A stretch of 5,630 bases of DNA, taken from assembly GCA_947177885.1 (NCBI GenBank), contig CAMWWF010000215.1:1-5630 (forward strand), written 5' to 3'. The position numbers were made by a program, and so were the translations under genes. Shown piece after piece: positions 1-5,217 of the stretch; position 1 is the stretch's first letter; every line of letters starts with the position of its first letter. The notes under the pieces were generated by a model. The model searched no databases, was not told the DNA's origin, and saw only the letters and a list, made by a program, of their open reading frames with translations. Source of the DNA: an uncultured Lachnospiraceae bacterium. GTDB lineage: Bacteria; Bacillota_A; Clostridia; Lachnospirales; Lachnospiraceae.

Positions 1-559
1 CAAGCCCGAACCATAAATGCCCTAACCGGATATGTGTCTGCTCATGCTGTATAATGGCTTTTAATTCCTCCCGGCTGTAGCTGTCCGCCATTGTTTTTGG
101 CAGGACAATCTTCGGTTTCAGCAGGCCGATTGTGAATGGCGTAATATTCATGTCAGTAACACTGATCCTGATGCCATCAAAAAAGACTTTTTCCATTCCG
201 GCAACCAGCCTCCGAAGGCGCAGCCGCTTTCCAAAGACACAGATAACGGCTACCAGAATACCCATTGTATAAATACGGCCACCCCACAGGCAGGACATAG
301 TTCCCTTTGTCATCCACCATGTCGCCTTACATATGGCTGCATTTTCATAAAACAGCTTCAGCTTCCCAAGAAATGGGGTGACCAGAAATACTGCCCATAG
401 CATCCCTTTCAAAAAAATCCGTTCTGAAAAAAGCATTTTCCGGAGCAGCATCACAAGCCCGGTCAGTACAAGTGAAAAGGCGGCGCACCGCACAAGCTGT
501 GTTGTCAGATATACTGCGCATAAATCCAGAAAGCTGCCAATCCGTGGCCAGTCGAGCAT
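1..559 (-). CDS. M56-family (BlaR1/MecR1-like) membrane metallopeptidase, C-terminus cut by window edge
   Basis: This is a membrane-bound zinc protease of the M56 family, which in BlaR1/MecR1 systems relays an extracellular signal by triggering loss of the BlaI repressor. The 186 visible residues contain hydrophobic segments at about 13-40, 48-70 and 96-110. A cytoplasmic stretch follows with the family-typical sequence TPFTIGLLKPKIVLP (about 140-154) and the zinc motif HEQTH at 172-176, with IRLGHLW after it. The third zinc ligand and any extracellular sensor domain lie beyond position 1, so ligand and completeness are unknown. A first ATG at 565 overlaps the repressor stop codon as TGATG. 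The AAGGAG at 573-568 is only 2 nt from that ATG but 8 nt from the ATG at 559, so I prefer 559. The gene is co-transcribed and translationally coupled with the upstream BlaI-type gene. Whether it responds to beta-lactams or to other envelope stress cannot be told here. Confidence 0.88.
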   Translation of the reverse strand, partial: MLDWPRIGSFLDLCAVYLTTQLVRCAAFSLVLTGLVMLLRKMLFSERIFLKGMLWAVFLVTPFLGKLKLFYENAAICKATWWMTKGTMSCLWGGRIYTMGILVAVICVFGKRLRLRRLVAGMEKVFFDGIRISVTDMNITPFTIGLLKPKIVLPKTMADSYSREELKAIIQHEQTHIRLGHLWFGL

Positions 560-564
560 AGCCA

Positions 565-978
565 TCACTCCTTTTTATCTGAGGATTCCGCATTCTGCCC
601 CTTGCTTTTCTCCAGAATCTCCTCCAGTTCCTTAATCTGCTCATCCGTCAGTGCGAAGCTCTGTAGCAGCGCCGCCATTGCATTTGTCCCGCTTCCGGAA
701 AAATAACTGTCCACAAACTTCCTGCTTTTCTCCTTCACGCATTCCTCCTTTTGCTTCAGCACATAGTAGTGGTAAACCCTTGAATCATGCTCATCCACGG
801 TGTATCCAAGGATATCTTTGCGGTTCAGACGGTTCATCAACACCCGCACCATCCTCATCGACATATCCCCATTCCCCCTCATCCTGTTATAAACCTCGGA
901 TGAGGTCAGCGGTGTATCACTTGCCCAAAGAACTTCCATGATCTGCCATTCACTCGGTGTAATCTCTTCCTTTGCCAT
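565..978 (-). CDS. BlaI/MecI/CopY-family transcriptional repressor
   Basis: This 137-residue protein has the usual length and layout of the BlaI/MecI family: an N-terminal winged helix (about 1-75) and a C-terminal dimerisation helix region (about 85-137). The start EITPSEWQIMEVLW matches the family's first helix. SSEVYNRM is helix 2, MRMVRVLMNRLNRKDIL is the recognition helix, and YTVDEHDSRVYHYYVL forms the wing. The recognition helix differs from the common TVRTLLNRL form (MRMVRVLMNRL), so its operator may differ from the classical bla/mec box. The protein presumably binds DNA as a dimer, represses its own operon, and is inactivated through the M56 protease encoded immediately downstream, whose start overlaps its stop codon. 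Only a weak GAGAGG-like ribosome site precedes the ATG. No beta-lactamase gene is visible, so the regulated target is unknown and lies outside the window or is the operon itself. Confidence 0.93.
   Translation of the reverse strand: MAKEEITPSEWQIMEVLWASDTPLTSSEVYNRMRGNGDMSMRMVRVLMNRLNRKDILGYTVDEHDSRVYHYYVLKQKEECVKEKSRKFVDSYFSGSGTNAMAALLQSFALTDEQIKELEEILEKSKGQNAESSDKKE
568..573 (-). promoter_or_regulatory. Ribosome binding site of the M56 gene (decides the start)
   Basis: AAGGAG on the minus strand lies inside the last codons of the repressor gene. Its spacing is 2 nt to the ATG at 565 and 8 nt to the ATG at 559, which favours the latter. The position inside the upstream gene implies translational coupling. 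Confidence 0.7.
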
Positions 979-1025
979 ATCTCTGCCTCTCTTTCTTTTT
1001 CATCTGGCACTATGTATATCGGTCA

Positions 1026-1053
1026 ATTATCGTTAATCATTAATAGCCGTTAA
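1026..1053 (-). promoter_or_regulatory. Predicted sigma-A-type promoter of the repressor/M56 operon
   Basis: On the minus strand, TTAACG (1053-1048) is a 4/6 match to the -35 box. It is followed after 16 nt by GATAAT (1031-1026), a 5/6 match to the -10 box. Transcription would start near 1019, leaving a leader of about 40 nt before the ATG at 978. The surrounding DNA is very AT-rich. The prediction rests only on pattern and position. Confidence 0.5.
1033..1043. promoter_or_regulatory. Palindromic operator candidate inside the promoter spacer
   Basis: TTAAT-C-ATTAA is a perfect 5-bp inverted repeat lying between the predicted -35 and -10 boxes. That is where BlaI/MecI-type repressors commonly bind to block their own operon. 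The heptamer CGTTAAT also occurs twice on the plus strand, at 1031-1037 and 1048-1054. The assignment to this repressor is inferred from location; the sequence is not the classical TACA/TGTA bla box. Confidence 0.4.
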
Positions 1054-1123
1054 TATTTTTTTGTATGATGCAGACACGGAGAGATCTTCGTGTTGACGGA
1101 GCTGATATAATATTTAACGGAAA

Positions 1124-1147
1124 AGAGACTGCATTTCTGCAGTCTCT
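1124..1147 (-). terminator. Rho-independent terminator after the LytTR regulator gene
   Basis: A perfect 10-bp stem, AGAGACTGCA / TGCAGTCTCT, closes a 4-nt loop (GAAA on the minus strand) and is followed on that strand by a short T run (TCTTTTCC). It begins about 27 nt past the regulator's TAG stop. It should end the kinase/regulator transcript and insulate the downstream repressor operon, which has its own promoter. Confidence 0.85.
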
Positions 1148-1173
1148 CATTACTTCCCGTAACATATTTCCGC

Positions 1174-1923
1174 CTATTCACATTCCCCGCAATAATAGTT
1201 AAAGTACTGTTCCCTTAATCCTTTGTACGTACCTCTCGGCAGATAGATCTTCATTCCGTTATCCATACAGATCTCCTTGGCATTGAGACTGCCGATATAT
1301 CCGAGATTGACGATAAAGGCAACACCGATCCTCACAAACTCCCGGCATTGCGAGAGCTGTTCGTAAAGCTCCGTCATGGTCATTCGCAGGATGCACTGCA
1401 TGCCGTCCGCGAGATACAGGCGCTGAGTCTTCCCCTGTGCCTCGCAGTACACAATGTCATTCAACGCCACTCTCACAAGCTTCCCCTCAATCCGTAGCAG
1501 AATATATCTCTTTCGTTCCTCCTCTATATCTTTCAGTAAACTGTTGAGCACAGAAAACAATTTTTCTTCCGACACCGGTTTTACCAGATACTGCAATGCC
1601 TCCACATCGAAAGCCTCCAATGCATACTCCCTGGATGTGGTAAGGAAGACGATCTTTCCTCTGTAATTCATCCTGCGAAGTTCCCTTGCCGCTTCCATCC
1701 CCAAAGGATATGGATTTTGCTTTTTCCCCGGCATATAAATATCCATAAATACCAGATCGGGCATATAACTTTTCTCCCTGACCAGCCGAAGCAGTTCGTC
1801 TGCATTTTCAAAACACCGGGTCATAAATTCCGTACCGGGGTTCTTTTTCTCATAGTCACTCAGCCAATTTTCTGTTTTTTCCAGTTCTGTCGTCTCGTCG
1901 TCACAGAGCGCTATCTGATACAT
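1174..1923 (-). CDS. LytTR-family response regulator (AgrA/LytR type)
   Basis: This 249-residue cytoplasmic regulator has an N-terminal receiver domain (about 1-125) and a C-terminal LytTR DNA-binding domain (about 140-245). Receiver landmarks are the acidic pair D8-D9 in ALCDDE, the probable phosphoacceptor D61 in VFMDIYMP, T95/T96 in FLTTS, and K115-P116 in YLVKPVS. LytTR landmarks are IVYCEAQGKTQRLYL (about 157-171), FVRIGVAFIVNLGYI (about 196-210) and the closing LPRGTYKGLREQY. All key receiver residues are present, so it should be phosphorylatable. The start is supported by AGGGAGG at 1936-1930, 6 nt from the ATG. The obvious partner is the GHKL kinase upstream on the same strand, although the two are separated by an unusual 257-nt spacer. 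LytTR proteins bind short direct repeats at promoters; the target genes are not evident here. Confidence 0.95.
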   Translation of the reverse strand: MYQIALCDDETTELEKTENWLSDYEKKNPGTEFMTRCFENADELLRLVREKSYMPDLVFMDIYMPGKKQNPYPLGMEAARELRRMNYRGKIVFLTTSREYALEAFDVEALQYLVKPVSEEKLFSVLNSLLKDIEEERKRYILLRIEGKLVRVALNDIVYCEAQGKTQRLYLADGMQCILRMTMTELYEQLSQCREFVRIGVAFIVNLGYIGSLNAKEICMDNGMKIYLPRGTYKGLREQYFNYYCGECE

Positions 1924-1953
1924 TGTTTTCCTCCCTGCTTTTTGTCTGATAGA

Positions 1954-2170
1954 CTCCCGGAATCTCCATCTCCCTTTTACTGATGCTTTACGAAGACTTC
2001 TTTTGCTGATTCCGCACCTGTTTCTGTGGCCGATTTCCCGTCATCAGCGCGCGGTTCGGATCCATACACATGCCGCGTCCGAAATACACATTGTGTATCC
2101 GTCATAAGTCTGTGCACAACCGCACAGGTGGAAATCTCTTCGCAGGCTCAGGCACCAGAGATTCCGGGAG
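1954..2170. repeat. 13-bp inverted repeat enclosing the kinase-regulator spacer
   Basis: CTCCCGGAATCTC at 1954-1966 and GAGATTCCGGGAG at 2158-2170 are perfect reverse complements separated by 191 nt. The outer ends lie about 10 nt from the kinase stop codon (2181-2183) and 17 nt from the regulator's ribosome binding site (1936-1930), so the arms close off nearly the whole gap. Inside are a second inverted pair, CACCTGT (2015-2021) / ACAGGTG (2124-2130), a small hairpin CTGTGC / GCACAG (2110-2127), and the palindrome ATACACA-T-TGTGTAT (2084-2098). No target-site duplication is evident. It could be an RNA structure joining the two genes' expression or a small miniature-element remnant; I do not recognise it as a known family. 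Confidence 0.6.
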
Positions 2171-2180
2171 ACGATTTCGA

Positions 2181-3494
2181 CTATAGATCTGACGGTATGT
2201 TCATGACCAGTCTGAAAACAAACACGCCGTTGTCATTTTTAAAATCACATTCCCCATCGTACTTTTCCGCCGTCTTGACAATGCTCGAGACACCGATACC
2301 TCCCGTAAATTCCGTTTTCGGCTTCCCGTCCTTCAGCTTTGTTTCCATTCTGCAGGTATTGCTGCAATAGATGATCAGCTTGTTTTTTCTCTTTTTGATC
2401 ATAATATGAATAAAACATTCCCGCTCGTCCGATTGTTTCTTCACTTCCATGCAGGCATAGATTGCATTTTCATAGGCATTTGCAAGAATTGCTACCAGAT
2501 CGATATTCGGTATAGCCAGATCCTTTCCGATCTCAACGTCAAGCCTGACCCTGATCTGCTCTTTTCTGGCCTTGCCGGTGTATGCCGAAAGTATATTATT
2601 GACGGCGGCATTGGCACAGATCATCCCCTCCATGCCCTGATCCGTTTCCTCGCCATACTCCCTGAGGAACCTCAGCACCTCTTCCTTCTGATCCCGACGT
2701 ATATACTCCGCTATCACCGCATTATGATGTCTTATGTCATGACGGAGCCGCCTGCCTGATTCCACGGACTCTTCCAGGATTTCCATCTGCCGCTCCAAAA
2801 GCCTGTGATTCATCTGTATCAGTTGGTTTTCTCTCTCATACTCCCTCTCTTTACCGATATGCAGATAGAACCGGAACATAAGAAGCTGCAGCGTTCCTGT
2901 GAGAACAAAATTGGTAATGATCTGAAAAAAGCGATACCCGGTATCCACACTGAGACTGGGATTCAGTATATACGCGATCCCGAACAGAATGCTGATGATC
3001 ATAACGGCGACGCTGAACTTGTCTACCTCTTTCTCCACATATTCGCTGAAATCCCTGATGGGGTTCTTCAGCCTCTTTTCTATCAGCAGTGTCATAAGCA
3101 GAATAAGCAGAATGCGGACTATAATATCCGCCCACACATTCCTGTCAAAGAAAATAATGGAAACCTCCAGCCCGCCGATCAGAAATACGGCCAGCAGGTA
3201 AAAGGTCAGCGCCAGCTTATAGACGGACAGGTAAACCGAATCACTGCTCATAAAGAGGGCAAACATCATAAAACACATATACATTGCAAATGCCACGATC
3301 CGCACACAGCTTTCCCAGTCCACCACATACCAGATACAGGCCAGGCAAAGCAAAACCGCACTGAATCCCCCGTAACAGACAATGGTTTTTCTCCTGTTGA
3401 ACCGCGATTCGCTCATTTCGGAAAACAACAGAATCACTCCCGCCAGGCTTATTGCAAACCGAATAAATGCTATATACACCGGACCACCCAACAT
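2181..3494 (-). CDS. Multi-pass GHKL sensor histidine kinase (AgrC-like)
   Basis: This is a membrane sensor kinase of the AgrC/HPK10 style, 437 residues from the chosen start. The first about 210 residues are hydrophobic, with likely membrane segments near 5-24, 36-58, 65-82, 92-115, 122-138, 160-177 and 188-210. A charged coiled-coil linker (215-248) follows. The dimerisation motif LRHDIRHH carries the probable phospho-acceptor H252. In the ATPase domain the N box is LANAYENA (N339, N343) and the G box is GGIGVSS (398-404). An in-frame ATG at 3560 would overlap the upstream cyclase gene and add a charged 22-residue tail. The ATG at 3494 is better: AAGGAG lies about 10 nt upstream, at the end of the cyclase gene, and the hydrophobic segment begins at once. 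The gene starts 4 nt after the cyclase stop, which implies one transcript. It should phosphorylate the LytTR regulator downstream. The signal is unknown; AgrC relatives often sense peptides, but no AgrB or clear AgrD gene is seen. Confidence 0.93.
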   Translation of the reverse strand: MLGGPVYIAFIRFAISLAGVILLFSEMSESRFNRRKTIVCYGGFSAVLLCLACIWYVVDWESCVRIVAFAMYMCFMMFALFMSSDSVYLSVYKLALTFYLLAVFLIGGLEVSIIFFDRNVWADIIVRILLILLMTLLIEKRLKNPIRDFSEYVEKEVDKFSVAVMIISILFGIAYILNPSLSVDTGYRFFQIITNFVLTGTLQLLMFRFYLHIGKEREYERENQLIQMNHRLLERQMEILEESVESGRRLRHDIRHHNAVIAEYIRRDQKEEVLRFLREYGEETDQGMEGMICANAAVNNILSAYTGKARKEQIRVRLDVEIGKDLAIPNIDLVAILANAYENAIYACMEVKKQSDERECFIHIMIKKRKNKLIIYCSNTCRMETKLKDGKPKTEFTGGIGVSSIVKTAEKYDGECDFKNDNGVFVFRLVMNIPSDL

Positions 3495-3498
3495 ATGA

Positions 3499-4857
3499 TC
3501 ATCTCTCCTTTTCCTGCAAAATACCGGATCTTTTCGCATACCATTCCATCTTATACGCATACATCAGCCGGTCTGCTTCGGCGATCAGCTCATCCATGTC
3601 TTCTTTCCCGTCCTCGCGCCATACAGATCCGAGCGCCATCCTTGCATTTGACCTGCACATATCCTCTTTCACCGCTTCCACTCTTTCCCGCAGCTCTTCC
3701 CGGGAGATCCCTTCACACAAAACGAGAAATTCGTCCCCACCCACACGAAACAGGGCATACTCGCCAAACGCTCTCCTCAGGCATTCGCTTGCCCGGATCA
3801 AAAGCGCGTCTCCCGCTCCGTGCCCCATGGAATCATTTTCTCTTTTTAAGCCCATTACATCGCAGTACAGGATCCCGATGCTCTTTTCCACTACCACCTT
3901 CGAAACGGCATCATTCATGGCATGCCGGTTGCCGATTCCCGTCAGCTGATCCAAAAAGCACATTTCCTCCAGCCGCCTGACCAGATTCCGCCGCCGAAGG
4001 ATGCTGACCAGAAAATACCCCAGAATCTGAAGCGTATACGTAATATTATATAGAAGCTCCCCGGGCGGATTGTCAACGCCGTAGAAGCCGATGATCTTCT
4101 TCTCACTGATCAGAGGACTCACCACCAGTGATGAAATATTCTGCGGTTTTAAATATTCATATATACCAGGTTCTTTTTCACGGATGCTTTCCACACTGCC
4201 TATAATAACGCTTTTATCGTTCAGGAATCTCTGATACCACATGGACACTACCTCAACAGGCACCTCCTGCAGTTTCTCCTTCTGCGGTGCGACTCCGTCC
4301 GCGCACCATTCGTATGTATTTTGACAGATCCCGTTTCCCAGATCCTCGAAAACATAAGCCCTCTCGCTCTTAAAAAACTGTCCGATGTATTCCATCAGCA
4401 CTTCTATGGATTGCTCCGGCGTAGATGCGGACAATGCGATCCGCAGCCCCTCATTGATCATGGCTTCGTTCAATTCATATTTCCTTACCACCCCGCTCCA
4501 TTCTCCGATATTGACAGCAAGCTCAAAGCGGTATCTTCTTCCGTCCGCTTCCAATATGGTATTCTTCAGCATCAACTTTTTCCCAATGACCGGCCTGTAG
4601 CATACTTCCTCCAAAAATTTTCCCGGCTCCAGTCTTTTATCATTACACACTGCGCAGGGATTCAGACTGTCCGAAATAACCTCATGACATTTTTTCCCTT
4701 TTATTTCCTCCAACGACCGCATACCATATAACTCTCTTGCCAGTCTGTTCATATAGACCAACTCATGGCTGTCCATATCCGCAACATATACGATTTCATT
4801 CAATTCCTCATAAAATTCCCAGATCTTCCGCGCCTCATCAAATTGTGTATTTTTCAT
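3499..4857 (-). CDS. PAS-GAF-GGDEF diguanylate cyclase
   Basis: This 452-residue soluble signalling protein should convert two GTP to cyclic di-GMP. A PAS-like domain (about 10-125) contains a cysteine cluster C57, C68 and C71 (PCAVC). A GAF domain (about 135-295) has NTYEWCADGV, LKPQNISSLVV and IIGFYGVDNPP, and links through a short basic helix to the GGDEF domain (about 300-445). In that domain DQLTGIGNR (303-311), the metal aspartate D333, K338, N341, D350 and the signature GGDEF (373-377) are all intact, so activity is expected. The inhibitory RxxD site is absent: the four residues five before GGDEF read FGEY. There are no membrane segments. The start at 4857 is the only ATG that keeps the whole PAS domain; a GGAGGAG at 4877-4871 is 13 nt away, a rather long spacing. 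The kinase gene follows after 4 nt, so the two are probably co-expressed. The ligands of PAS and GAF are unknown. Confidence 0.94.
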   Translation of the reverse strand: MKNTQFDEARKIWEFYEELNEIVYVADMDSHELVYMNRLARELYGMRSLEEIKGKKCHEVISDSLNPCAVCNDKRLEPGKFLEEVCYRPVIGKKLMLKNTILEADGRRYRFELAVNIGEWSGVVRKYELNEAMINEGLRIALSASTPEQSIEVLMEYIGQFFKSERAYVFEDLGNGICQNTYEWCADGVAPQKEKLQEVPVEVVSMWYQRFLNDKSVIIGSVESIREKEPGIYEYLKPQNISSLVVSPLISEKKIIGFYGVDNPPGELLYNITYTLQILGYFLVSILRRRNLVRRLEEMCFLDQLTGIGNRHAMNDAVSKVVVEKSIGILYCDVMGLKRENDSMGHGAGDALLIRASECLRRAFGEYALFRVGGDEFLVLCEGISREELRERVEAVKEDMCRSNARMALGSVWREDGKEDMDELIAEADRLMYAYKMEWYAKRSGILQEKER

Positions 4858-4930
4858 AAATTTTCCGCTACTCCTCCATATTACTCATATGCTGTCCACA
4901 AATCCGCTATTTACACCCCTCTTTTCCATT

Positions 4931-4944
4931 GGGTCGAGGGTCGA
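4931..4944. repeat. Tandem GGGTCGA duplication in the presumed cyclase leader
   Basis: GGGTCGA occurs twice head to tail, followed at once by the small palindrome CGAA-A-TTCG (4942-4950). It sits just downstream of the predicted transcription start of the cyclase/kinase operon, where a repressor or activator site could lie. The function is unproven. Confidence 0.5.
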
Positions 4945-4961
4945 AATTCGGGGCAAAATTA

Positions 4962-4989
4962 ACTATATCAGAACAACACACAATAGCAA
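4962..4989 (-). promoter_or_regulatory. Predicted promoter of the cyclase/kinase operon
   Basis: On the minus strand, TTGCTA (4989-4984, 4/6 match to the -35 box) is followed after 16 nt by TATAGT (4967-4962, 5/6 match to the -10 box). Transcription would start near 4955, giving a leader of about 100 nt before the ATG at 4857. It is supported by pattern and by its position between a terminator and the first gene of the operon. Confidence 0.45.
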
Positions 4990-5080
4990 CCCGACTGGAA
5001 TACTTTGCACTTTTTGGGGTATGACCTGCAGTTGTCAGAGCATGATCCACCGCACCGATCTCCTCCCCGGGAACACTCTA

Positions 5081-5120
5081 AAAGCCGGGAATTCGCCTGT
5101 TTATGCGGCTTCCCGGCTTT
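5081..5120 (-). terminator. Intrinsic terminator candidate after the hydrolase-like gene
   Basis: AAAGCCGGGAA (5081-5091) and TTCCCGGCTTT (5110-5120) form a perfect 11-bp stem around an 18-nt loop, itself able to pair CGC with GCG. On the minus strand the stem is followed by TTTTAGAG. The plus-strand side also ends in TTT, so it could act in both directions. It lies about 97 nt beyond the stop codon at 5218. Confidence 0.72.
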
Positions 5121-5217
5121 CCTCAAGAAACGCAGAAACAGGTATTTCCTGCCTCTGTGCCCTTCTTTCCCTCTCTATTATTTTCATGCAAGCCGTCCCG
5201 GTACTCTTCCCGCGAAA

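Larger units (their letters stand above)
4858..5217. other. Gene-free intergenic stretch between the hydrolase-like gene and the cyclase operon
   Basis: I see no convincing gene here. The open frames on the plus strand lack a good ribosome site and recognisable domains. The stretch contains a candidate terminator hairpin (5081-5120), a candidate minus-strand promoter (4962-4989), a tandem GGGTCGA repeat (4931-4944) and the GGAGGAG site (4871-4877) before the cyclase ATG. The 97 nt between the stop codon at 5218 and the hairpin show no feature beyond a pyrimidine-rich plus strand. Confidence 0.7.

Noticed and set aside
345..644. 99-codon minus-strand frame overlapping the repressor and protease genes
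   Set aside because: It is an out-of-frame shadow. The +1-shifted frame carries the M56 hydrophobic segments and HEQTH motif, and 565-978 carries the BlaI fold.
1093..1111. TTGACG and TATAAT on the plus strand
   Set aside because: The two boxes are only 7 nt apart, far from the 16-18 nt needed, and no plus-strand gene follows.
2039..2105. CCGTCAT repeated at 2039-2045 and 2099-2105
   Set aside because: A 7-mer repeated once in this length is not beyond chance, and it has no evident relation to a promoter.
3495..3560. Upstream ATG at 3560 as the kinase start
   Set aside because: It would overlap the cyclase gene by about 60 nt, adds a charged tail ahead of the first membrane segment, and lacks a ribosome site. 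The ATG at 3494 has AAGGAG at a usable distance.
2805..3980. 391-codon open frame on the plus strand
   Set aside because: It lies antisense to the kinase and the cyclase, both of which have full domain signatures. The translation is low-complexity, with no recognisable domain or ribosome site.
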